Part shown: in pieces, positions 53,835 to 61,330 of the stretch | Layout: each line of letters begins with the position of its first letter | Numbering within the stretch: the first letter of the stretch is position 1 | Assembly: GCF_019890635.1 (NCBI RefSeq) | Contig: NZ_JAIOAB010000028.1 | Span: forward strand, 20,632-84,631 | Length of the DNA: 64,000 nucleotides | Origin: Streptomyces sennicomposti | Lineage (GTDB): Bacteria > Actinomycetota > Actinomycetes > Streptomycetales > Streptomycetaceae | Direction of reading: 5' to 3' | The notes under the pieces: generated by a model | Databases searched by the model: none | Told to the model about the DNA's origin: nothing | What the model saw: only the letters and a program-made list of their open reading frames with translations | Program-made: the position numbers and the translations under genes

Positions 53835-55511
53835 GTGACCGACCGCACCGCCGCGCACGACTCCCCGCCCGACCTGTCGTCCCCGGACCCCGACTGGTGG
53901 CGGCAGGCCGTCGTCTACCAGGTGTATCCGCGCAGCTTCGCCGACGCCGACGGGGACGGGCTCGGGGACGTCCGGGGCGTCACCCGGCGCCTGACCCATC
54001 TCGCCGGGCTCGGTGTGGACGCCGTGTGGCTCAGCCCGTTCTACCCGTCCGAGCTGGCCGACGGCGGCTACGACGTGGCCGACTACCGGGACGTGGACCC
54101 GCGCCTGGGCACCCTGGACGACTTCGACGCGATGGTCGCCGAGGCGCACCGTCTCGGGCTGAAGGTGATCGTCGACATCGTCCCCAACCACAGCTCCCAC
54201 CGGCACCGCTGGTTTCAGGAGGCGCTGGCCGCCGGCCCCGGCTCCGCCGCCCGCGCCCGGTACGTCTTCCGCGACGGCCGGGGCGCGCACGGCCAACTCC
54301 CGCCCACCGACTGGCGGTCCGTGTTCGGCGGCAGCGCCTGGACCCGGGTGCCGGACGGGCAGTGGTACCTGCATCTGTTCGCGCCCGAGCAGCCCGACTT
54401 CGACTGGCGCAACGAGGAGGTCCGCGCCGACTTCCGCACCACCCTCAGGTTCTGGTCCGACCGGGGCGTGGACGGCTTCCGCGTCGATGTCGCGCACGCT
54501 CTGGTCAAGGATCTGGACGAGCCGCTGCGGGACGTCGGCGACATCGGAGTCACCGGCGAGGACGCGCTGCCGCACCTGCCGCCGGGCAGCCACCCGTACT
54601 GGGACCGGGACGACGTGCACGAGATCTACCGCGACTGGCGCAAGATCTTCGACGCCTACTCCCCGCCCCGCACGGCGGTCGCCGAGGCCTGGGTGCCCGA
54701 CGCGCGGCGCGCGCTGTACGCCCGGCCGGACGAACTGGGCCAGGCCTTCAACTTCGAGTACCTGCAAGCCGGCTGGGACGCGGCCGAGCTGCGCCGTACC
54801 ATCGCGGCCTCGCTGGCCACCGCCCGCGCCGCCGGGGCCTCGGCCACCTGGGTGCTGTCCAACCACGACGTGATCCGGCACGCCTCCCGCCTGATGCTCC
54901 CGCCCGGCACGGACGGTGACGCCTGGCTGCTGTCCGGCGGCCGGGCCCCGGCGGTCGATCCGGCGGCGGGGCTGCGCCGGGCCCGCGCGGCCACGCTGCT
55001 GATGCTGGCCCTGCCCGGCTCGGCCTACCTCTACCAGGGCGAGGAACTGGGCCTGCCCGAGGTCGCCGACCTGCCCGTCGAGGTGCTCCAGGACCCGATC
55101 TGGGAGCAGACCGGCCACGTCCGCAAGGGCAGGGACGGCTGCCGGGTGCCGCTGCCGTGGACGACGAGCGGACCGTCGTACGGCTTCGGGCCGGGCGGGT
55201 CCTGGCTGCCGCAGCCGGCCGGTTTCGGGGCGTACTCCGTGCAGGCGCAGGAAGGGGTGGAGGGCTCGACGCTGGAGCTGTACCGCACCGCCCTCAGGCT
55301 GCGCCGCAAGCTGCTCGCGGGCGAGGAGCTGACCTGGGCGCAGGACACCCCGGACGGGGTGCTCGCCTTCACCCGGTCCGAGGGCTGGCGGTGCGTCACC
55401 AACCTGTCGGCGGTGGAGGTTCCGCTGCCGCCGGGCGAGGTGCTGCTGAGCAGCGCGCCGCTGCGGGACGCCCGCCGGCTGGAGCCGGACACCACGGTGT
55501 GGCTGGCGTAG
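53835..55511 (+). CDS. GH13 alpha-glucosidase / oligo-1,6-glucosidase-like enzyme
   Basis: A 558-residue cytosolic alpha-glycosidase. The (beta/alpha)8 barrel has VYQVYPRSFADADGDGLGD, DIVPNHSSHRHRWF, the nucleophile D218 in GFRVDVAHAL, the acid/base E284 in VAEAWVPD, and NHD (343-345) in LSNHDVIRHASR. No signal peptide is present. Linkage preference cannot be assigned, although the QPDFDWRNEEVR loop is usual in alpha-1,4/1,6-glucosidases. The GTG at 53835 has GAGGAG about 6 nt upstream. No sugar transporter or regulator is adjacent. Confidence 0.92.
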   Translation: MTDRTAAHDSPPDLSSPDPDWWRQAVVYQVYPRSFADADGDGLGDVRGVTRRLTHLAGLGVDAVWLSPFYPSELADGGYDVADYRDVDPRLGTLDDFDAMVAEAHRLGLKVIVDIVPNHSSHRHRWFQEALAAGPGSAARARYVFRDGRGAHGQLPPTDWRSVFGGSAWTRVPDGQWYLHLFAPEQPDFDWRNEEVRADFRTTLRFWSDRGVDGFRVDVAHALVKDLDEPLRDVGDIGVTGEDALPHLPPGSHPYWDRDDVHEIYRDWRKIFDAYSPPRTAVAEAWVPDARRALYARPDELGQAFNFEYLQAGWDAAELRRTIAASLATARAAGASATWVLSNHDVIRHASRLMLPPGTDGDAWLLSGGRAPAVDPAAGLRRARAATLLMLALPGSAYLYQGEELGLPEVADLPVEVLQDPIWEQTGHVRKGRDGCRVPLPWTTSGPSYGFGPGGSWLPQPAGFGAYSVQAQEGVEGSTLELYRTALRLRRKLLAGEELTWAQDTPDGVLAFTRSEGWRCVTNLSAVEVPLPPGEVLLSSAPLRDARRLEPDTTVWLA

Positions 55512-55556
55512 CGGGTCCTCTCCTGCGGTGGCCGCCCGCCGTCGCGGCCCCGTCCC

Positions 55557-56321
55557 TCACCGCACCGTCGGGCTGGGGGCCGGGGTCGCGCCCGGGCGGT
55601 CGCCGAGGTCCAGCGGGGTGGAGGTGGCGTTCGGCGGCGGGGTGAGCACCACCTCGGGCTGGCCGCCGGGGGGCGGCGGCGGGGTGAGGTCGGAGGCGGG
55701 CAGCTTCGGCGGGGTGGTCTGCTGGAACAGCACCTGGTCGTAGTCGACCAGGCCGGTCTCCTCCATCACCGTGATGTGGTCCAGGACGGTGGCGTTGGCC
55801 TGGTTGGCGAGCGCCCGCACCAGGCTGTTCTCGGTGGTGGAGCGGATCTTCGCGATGGTGTTGAAGATCGAGCCGTGCGTCACGCGCAGGATGTTGGCCA
55901 TGTCGCTGTCGAACTTCTTGCCGGTGTCGGCGCTGAGCGTGTCGACGAAGCCCTGCTGCTGGGGGCTGGCGACGTTGGGCAGCGTGATGTTCAGCATGGG
56001 CGCGATCTTGCGGCAGCTGGCGTCCAGCGCCGCGTGCCCGTCGATCAGATGCTGACCGGCGGTGACGACCGCCTTGGTGGTGCCCTTCTTCACGGCCATC
56101 TGGCCCACCGGGTACTCCCACAGCCCGGCCGCGCGCACCTTGACCACGAAGTCCCGGTCCGCCTCCGTCAGCGGCCCCCACTGGGTCTGGGCGATGATCC
56201 GGGACGGGTTGCCGGAGACGGTCTGCAGCCCCAGCATGCCCGGATAGGCGAGCGCGGCGAGGGTCAGCCCCAGAGCTCCGGTCACGAAGAGAGTTCCCGT
56301 CGCGTTCCGCGAAAAGCGCAC
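55557..56321 (-). CDS. DUF4142 family exported protein
   Basis: A 254-residue protein with an N-terminal signal sequence or anchor (about 10-30). The DUF4142 four-helix, ferritin-like region follows (about 48-205; TEADRDFVVKVRAAGLWEYPVGQMA... KKGTTKAVVTAGQHLIDGH...). The C-terminal tail is Pro-rich (PPPPPGGQPEVVLTPPP). Family function is not known. AGGAGG is 5 nt before the GTG start. Confidence 0.85.
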   Translation of the reverse strand: MRFSRNATGTLFVTGALGLTLAALAYPGMLGLQTVSGNPSRIIAQTQWGPLTEADRDFVVKVRAAGLWEYPVGQMAVKKGTTKAVVTAGQHLIDGHAALDASCRKIAPMLNITLPNVASPQQQGFVDTLSADTGKKFDSDMANILRVTHGSIFNTIAKIRSTTENSLVRALANQANATVLDHITVMEETGLVDYDQVLFQQTTPPKLPASDLTPPPPPGGQPEVVLTPPPNATSTPLDLGDRPGATPAPSPTVR

Positions 56322-56572
56322 CGTGCCTCCTGCCCGGCCGTGGTACCCGCCCGATGGCGGCGGGTTCGGACGTACGGGAGTACGGGCGGGGAAACCGCCG
56401 GAACCTCTAGGGAAGGTAAAATCTCCGTTGTGCCGAAACCGGGCCGGACCGCCCGGTTCGGACCCGTTCCGTCGGGAGAACTTGCCTGCGCGTTAAGGGC
56501 GTTGGGGCAATGTTGACCGGCGCGGGGAGAGAGTTGACCACCGCGTGGGAGAGGCGTGGGGAGCGCCCGCCC

Positions 56573-56578
56573 TACATT
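56573..56578 (+). promoter_or_regulatory. -10 box upstream of the DUF6445 gene
   Basis: TACATT lies 7 nt before the ATG at 56586, with no ribosome site between; leaderless translation is likely. Confidence 0.45.
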
Positions 56579-56585
56579 CGGCCGC

Positions 56586-57278
56586 ATGCCCCCACAGCCC
56601 CCCGGCCGCCCCGGCGTGCCCACCGCGCTGCCCGTCCTGCCCTACCGCAAGCCCACCAAGGGCCGCGACTACTGGGTGATCGACGACGTCCTGCCGGACG
56701 CGACGGCCGTCCGGGAACGGGTGCTGAGCAGGGACGACTGGGTCGAGGGCTATCCGTACACCTCGCAGACCTGGCCCGGACTGCGCACCATGCCCGGTCT
56801 GGAACCGGGTGAACTGGCCCGGGTGGAACGGCTGGTGAAGAAGGCCACCGGGGCGAAGGAGCTGTGGGTGCAGCAGGCGCCCGGCGGCGGCACCCTCAAC
56901 CACAACTGCGTCCAGGTCGTCGGCGAGGGCGAGAGCGAGCCGCGCCCGCACACCGACTCGCGGGCGCTGTGCCGGTACGCGGCCGTCCTCTACCTCAACC
57001 CGGCCGCCCCCAAGGACTGCGGCACCAGCTTCTACCGCCAGTCCCTGCCCGGCGGCCGGCTCGGCGGCAACGTCGTCCAGGCCCCGCACACCAACCTGGT
57101 GGAGGCGTTGGGCACCCGGTTCGTCGCGCCGGACGCCTTCGAGGAGGACGTACGGGTGCCGCACAAGGCCAACCGGCTGCTGCTCTACCACGCCAACCTG
57201 GTGCACAGCGCGACCGGTTACTTCGGCCGGACGCTGGAGGAGAAGCGGATGACGGCGGTCTTCTTCTGGATGGCGTAG
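56586..57278 (+). CDS. DUF6445 protein, 2-oxoglutarate/Fe(II)-dioxygenase-like
   Basis: A 230-residue protein with the double-stranded beta-helix pattern of 2OG/Fe(II) oxygenases. The likely metal triad is H122-T-D124 in PRPHTDSRALC and H207 in LLLYHANLVHSATGYFG. A conserved lysine/arginine for 2OG is plausible in LEEKRMTAVFFW. The substrate is unknown. The stop codon TAG lies inside the first degenerate copy of a 21-bp minisatellite that continues downstream. Confidence 0.78.
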   Translation: MPPQPPGRPGVPTALPVLPYRKPTKGRDYWVIDDVLPDATAVRERVLSRDDWVEGYPYTSQTWPGLRTMPGLEPGELARVERLVKKATGAKELWVQQAPGGGTLNHNCVQVVGEGESEPRPHTDSRALCRYAAVLYLNPAAPKDCGTSFYRQSLPGGRLGGNVVQAPHTNLVEALGTRFVAPDAFEEDVRVPHKANRLLLYHANLVHSATGYFGRTLEEKRMTAVFFWMA

Positions 57279-57371
57279 GCGTCCCGCCGGGTGGCGTGGG
57301 CGTCCCGCCGGGTGGCGTGGGCCTCCCGCCGGGTGGCGTGGGCCTCCCGCCGGGTGGCGCAGGCCTCCCGC
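57279..57371 (+). repeat. 21-bp minisatellite starting at a stop codon
   Basis: Four full units (57279, 57300, 57321, 57342) of GCGTCCCGCCGGGTGGCGTG plus one base, then a partial unit. The last three codons and stop of the DUF6445 gene resemble the end of a unit, with TAG where the repeat has TGG. Confidence 0.9.
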
Positions 57372-57493
57372 GCACTTCCCGGGCGCCCGTGTGCCGCCGC
57401 CCCGTGAAGACCTGACGTCCCGTCCGTCGTCTCCGTGATCGCGGATACTCGACCTGTCGACGCCGCGGGGGGCAGCAGGAAGGGAACGAACGC

Positions 57494-58381
57494 ATGACCG
57501 ACACGACCCGCACCGTGGGAGTCCTCGGCACCGGGATCATGGGCGCTGCGATGGCCCGCAACCTCCTTCGCGCCGGGCACACCGTCCGCGCGTGGAACCG
57601 CACCCGGGACAAGGCGGAGCCGCTGGCCGCCGACGGCGCCCAGGTCGTGGACACGGCCGCCGAGGCCGTGCGCGACGCCGATGTGATCCTCACGATGCTG
57701 TACGACGGCCACACGGCGCTGGAGGTCATGCGCGAGGCCGCCCCGGCGGCGCGCGCGGGCGCGGCGTGGATCCAGTCGACCACGGCCGGCCTGGACGCGG
57801 TCCCCCGGCTCGCCGCCCTCGCCGCGGAACACGGCCTGCTCTTCTACGACGCCCCGGTCCTCGGCACCAAGCAGCCCGCCGAGGCCGGGCAGTTGACCGT
57901 GCTGGCCGCCGGGCCGCAGGCGGGCCGGGACGCGGTGGCCCCGGTGTTCGACGCGGTCGGCGCCCGTACGGTGTGGACCGGCGAGGACGGGGCGGCGGCG
58001 ACGTCCACCCGGCTCAAGCTGGTCGCCAACAGCTGGGTCATCGCGGCCACCACCGCCACCGGCGAGGCGCTCGCGCTGGCCAAGGGGCTCGGCGTGGACC
58101 CGCAAGGCTTCTTCGACCTGATCTCCGGCGGCCCGCTCGACATGGGCTATCTGCACGCCAAGGCCGCGCTCATCCTCGACGGCGGACTGGAGCCGCCGAG
58201 CTTCGCCGTGACCACCGCCGAGAAGGACGCCCGGCTGATCGTGGCGGCCGGCGAGCAGTGCGGCGTACGCCTCGACGTGGCCGCCGCGAGCGCCGAACGC
58301 TTCGCCCGCGCCGCCGCGCGGGGACACGGCGGCGAGGACATGGCGGCGGCGTACTTCGCCAGCTTCGACGAGAAGGACTGA
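57494..58381 (+). CDS. NAD(P)-dependent 3-hydroxyisobutyrate dehydrogenase / beta-hydroxyacid dehydrogenase family
   Basis: A 295-residue cytosolic oxidoreductase of the beta-hydroxyacid dehydrogenase family. The dinucleotide motif GVLGTGIMGAAMARNL (9-24) is followed by an NADP-type loop (WNRTRDKAE). The substrate motif is degenerate (IQSTTAG in place of DxST), DAPVLGTKQPAEAGQLTVL is conserved, and the catalytic lysine segment is TRLKLVANSW. Substrate is uncertain: hydroxyisobutyrate, tartronate semialdehyde or a succinic semialdehyde-like acid. A purine-rich AGGAAGGGA lies about 8-10 nt before the ATG. Confidence 0.9.
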   Translation: MTDTTRTVGVLGTGIMGAAMARNLLRAGHTVRAWNRTRDKAEPLAADGAQVVDTAAEAVRDADVILTMLYDGHTALEVMREAAPAARAGAAWIQSTTAGLDAVPRLAALAAEHGLLFYDAPVLGTKQPAEAGQLTVLAAGPQAGRDAVAPVFDAVGARTVWTGEDGAAATSTRLKLVANSWVIAATTATGEALALAKGLGVDPQGFFDLISGGPLDMGYLHAKAALILDGGLEPPSFAVTTAEKDARLIVAAGEQCGVRLDVAAASAERFARAAARGHGGEDMAAAYFASFDEKD

Positions 58382-58467
58382 CCCGGGGGCGGGCGGCGGG
58401 GACCTTCTGAAGTGCCGTTCTGTGCACGGCGGTTCATCCACCCGAAGGATGTGGCGCCCGCGCGTGA

Positions 58468-58497
58468 TCGAACAGGATGACGGACATCCCTGTTCGA
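58468..58497. promoter_or_regulatory. Inverted repeat upstream of the serine hydrolase gene
   Basis: TCGAACAGG-N12-CCTGTTCGA (58468-58476 and 58489-58497) is a perfect 9-bp dyad centred about 40 bp before the TTG start at 58522. Its form suits a dimeric repressor, but the binding protein is unknown. Confidence 0.55.
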
Positions 58498-58521
58498 ACA
58501 CACCCGTGGGAGGGGAACCCC

Positions 58522-59838
58522 TTGCGCATCCTCCGGACCGCCGGAACCGCCGTGGCCACCGCCCTGTTACTGACCGCCGCCGTGCCCGCCGCCATCGCGG
58601 ACACGAGACCCGCCGCCCCGGCGCCCTCGGCGGCACGCGAGTCGGCCGCCCCGGACCCGGCGGCGCTGCGCAGCGCCCTGCGCGCCGTCACCGACGCCGG
58701 CATGTACGGCGTCTACTCCTCCGTCCGCGACGGCGCGCGGACCTGGTCCGGCGCCTCCGGGGTGGCCGACGTGGCCACCGGCCGCCCGGTGCGGGCGGAC
58801 ATGCGCCAGCGGGTGGGCAGCATCAGCAAGACGTTCACCGCCGTCGCCGTGCTCCAGCAGGTCGAGCGCGGCAAGGTCCGGCTGGACGACCCGGTCGACC
58901 GCTATCTGCCGGGCCTGATCCCGGGCGAGCGCGGCCACAGGATCACCGTCCGGATGCTGCTGAACCACACCAGCGGCATCGCCGACTACGTCGTCGGCGC
59001 GTTCCCGTCGCTCGCCCAGGGCTCGACGGCCAGCCTGGACGAGGAGCGCTTCCGCTCCGTCCGCCCCGAAGAACTGGTCCGCATCGGCCTCGCCGCGCCC
59101 GCCACCGGCGAGCCCGGCGCACAGCCCGGCCACTACGCCAACACCAACTACGTCATCGCCGGGCTGCTCCTGCGCAAGGTCACCGGCCAGGACCCGCGGA
59201 CGTACATCACCCGGCACGTCATCGACCGGGCCGGGCTGCGCCACACCTCCTACCCGCGCACCCCGTACATCCAGGGCCCGCACCCGCGGATGTACGAGAA
59301 CTTCTACGGCCTGATCGACCCGCCCCGCGACTACAGCGTCTACGACATGTCGTGGGCGTACACGGCGGGCGCGGTCGTCTCCACCGCCGACGACCTGAAC
59401 CGCTTCTACCGCGCCCTGCTGACCGGGCGCCTGGTGAGCAAGGCGTCGCTGACGCAGATGCAGCGCACGGTGAACGTGGACGGCATGGACTACGGCCTCG
59501 GCGTCTACGCCGTGGACATCCCCGGCTGCGGACGGTTCTGGGGCCACGACGGGGCGGTGTTCGGCGCGGGCACGATCGCGCTGTCCAGCCCGGACGGCAA
59601 GCGGCAGGTGGCCGCGGGCTGGAACCTCATGAAGTACGAGCGTCTGACCGCCGACGGCACGGGATTCGAGCCGAGCCCGATCGACGACGCGCTCAACGCG
59701 TACATCGGCGCGGCGCTGTGCTCGCCGTCGCCGTCCTCGCCCGCGTCCGGCGCGCCGTCCCTGTCCCGGACGCCCGCGCCGAAGGTGCTGCCGGGCATCG
59801 ACACGACGACGGCGGCCCGGACGAGCGTCCTGCGCTGA
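58522..59838 (+). CDS. Exported serine hydrolase of the beta-lactamase/DD-peptidase (S12) family, TTA-containing
   Basis: A 438-residue extracellular enzyme of the Streptomyces R61 DD-peptidase/class C fold. The signal peptide is about 26 residues; SxxK is S100-I-S-K103, YxN is Y205-A-N207 (HYANTNY), and the third motif is H342-D-G344. The C-terminal tail is Ser/Pro-rich. The TTG at 58522 is preferred over ATG 58477 because GGAGGGG lies 6 nt upstream and it begins the signal peptide directly. Codon 16 is TTA (58567-58569), so synthesis probably depends on the bldA tRNA. The substrate could be cell-wall peptide, an ester or an amide. Confidence 0.88.
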   Translation: MRILRTAGTAVATALLLTAAVPAAIADTRPAAPAPSAARESAAPDPAALRSALRAVTDAGMYGVYSSVRDGARTWSGASGVADVATGRPVRADMRQRVGSISKTFTAVAVLQQVERGKVRLDDPVDRYLPGLIPGERGHRITVRMLLNHTSGIADYVVGAFPSLAQGSTASLDEERFRSVRPEELVRIGLAAPATGEPGAQPGHYANTNYVIAGLLLRKVTGQDPRTYITRHVIDRAGLRHTSYPRTPYIQGPHPRMYENFYGLIDPPRDYSVYDMSWAYTAGAVVSTADDLNRFYRALLTGRLVSKASLTQMQRTVNVDGMDYGLGVYAVDIPGCGRFWGHDGAVFGAGTIALSSPDGKRQVAAGWNLMKYERLTADGTGFEPSPIDDALNAYIGAALCSPSPSSPASGAPSLSRTPAPKVLPGIDTTTAARTSVLR

Positions 59839-59908
59839 CCCGACGGGGCGGCCCTGGAGTCCTGGGTGACGCACCTGGTGCGGGGAGGTGCGGCGGTGAC
59901 GCGGCGCG

Positions 59909-61132
59909 TCAGCGCCTGAGGCTCGACCGCCGCGCGGCCCGCGCCTCCCGGGCGACCCCCGCCCCGCCCGGCTCCTCGGCCCGCTCGGGTCTCTCGGCCG
60001 CCGCCGGCCGACCGGCCCGGGTCGGCCGGCCGGCCCCCGCCGGGCGGTCCGGTCGTCCGGCGTTCGCGCAGGCGCGGTCCGCGCGCGCGGCGCCGGCCGC
60101 GTCCGGCTGCCCGGCCAGTGCCACCGGCGCATCCGGCCGGTCCGGGCGGTGCGGCCGGTCCGTGGCCGCGGCCGACGGGACCGTGCGATCGTGCCGCGCT
60201 CCCTCTCCGGGAGCGGCGGCGGGCGACGCGGGGGCGCGTACGGCGTCGTGGTCGAGCAGCGACGCGGTGCGTACCGGCGCGGCCGGTGGGCGCTCGGCCC
60301 CTGCCTCGGGGACCGCCCCCTCGGTCTTCCCTCCGGTGGCCACCCCGGAGTCCGTGCCGGAGGCCACCCCGGAGTCCGTGCCGGAGGCCACCCCGGAGTC
60401 CGTGCCGGAGGCCGCCTCGGCGAGTGCGTCGGCGGGTGCGTCGGAGGCGCGTCGGGGCCGTCGTCGCAGCAGGCGCCAGGCGCGTTCGTCGATCAGGGCG
60501 AGGATCAGCGCCGTGGCGACGGCGATCAGGTGCTCGCGCCCGGCCAGGTTGGGCTTCAGCACGGACTCGACGACCATCGAGCCGCCGGTGAGGAAGAAGA
60601 CGACGGGCGCACGCCGGACGACGGAGAGATAGGTGAACAGGCCCACGACCGCCGCGGACGGGCCGGTGTCGAGGACGTGGCCGACCTCCGGCGGCAGCCC
60701 GAGGCCCCACCACCCCGGCCCCATGGCGAGCATCACCCGCACCGTGAGGGTGCCGGCCAGCGTCGTGGCGTAGGAGATGAACAGGGTGCGGCCCCGGCCC
60801 AGGGTCAGTTCGGCCAGCGCGAACGCCAGGAACAGCTGGGTGATGCCCGCCCACACCGGCAGGTCCAGGGCCGGCACGTAGAGCGAGACCGGCGTGCGCA
60901 GCAGGGCCTGCCACAGGGGCAGGTCGGCCTGGACGCCGCCGACGAGCCGTACGACGGTCTCGCCCCGCGGATGCTGCGCGATCGCGTGGAAGAAGATCAC
61001 CCCGAAGGCGGCCACGCAGGCGAGCAGCAGCCCGGCGGGGCCGCGCCGCATCAGCCGCCGCACCGGATCGACCACGATGGCGTCCCACTCGCCGCGCAGG
61101 GTGCGCAGGACGAACCGTACGAACCGGGTCAC
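59909..61132 (-). CDS. Rhomboid-like membrane protein with low-complexity C-terminal tail
   Basis: A 407-residue protein. About six TM helices (within residues 30-215) have the order of the streptomycete rhomboid-like family: LLLACVAAFGVIFFH, ITQLFLAFALAEL, FISYATTLAGTLTVRVM, DTGPSAAVVGLFTYLSVV, APVVFFLTGGSMVVESVL and LIAVATALILALI. GPSA and the later REHL histidine could represent the serine/histidine dyad of an active rhomboid, but they are not canonical. Beyond residue 230 is a long Arg/Ala/Pro tail including three 8-residue repeats (GTDSGVAS). The GTG at 61132 is uncertain. Confidence 0.72.
   Translation of the reverse strand: MTRFVRFVLRTLRGEWDAIVVDPVRRLMRRGPAGLLLACVAAFGVIFFHAIAQHPRGETVVRLVGGVQADLPLWQALLRTPVSLYVPALDLPVWAGITQLFLAFALAELTLGRGRTLFISYATTLAGTLTVRVMLAMGPGWWGLGLPPEVGHVLDTGPSAAVVGLFTYLSVVRRAPVVFFLTGGSMVVESVLKPNLAGREHLIAVATALILALIDERAWRLLRRRPRRASDAPADALAEAASGTDSGVASGTDSGVASGTDSGVATGGKTEGAVPEAGAERPPAAPVRTASLLDHDAVRAPASPAAAPGEGARHDRTVPSAAATDRPHRPDRPDAPVALAGQPDAAGAARADRACANAGRPDRPAGAGRPTRAGRPAAAERPERAEEPGGAGVAREARAARRSSLRR
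60340..60411 (-). repeat. 24-bp in-frame triplicate repeat in the rhomboid-like gene
   Basis: Three identical 24-bp units (60340, 60364, 60388) encode GTDSGVAS three times in the cytosolic tail. Confidence 0.92.
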
Positions 61133-61330
61133 CGTCTCACGCCCACGCCGTTCCCCTTCCGGTGCTCCCGGTCCCACGCCGTCTCCCTGGCCGATCCTTC
61201 CGCTTCCGTTCGCTGCGCCGCCGCCGTGCCACCGCCCGGCTCCCCGGAGCAGTTCCCCGCCCACCGTGCGCACAACCGTATGGACCGCGTCGCCGCCCCG
61301 CGCGTTGCCTCGCGCGGGGCGACGTTCGTC

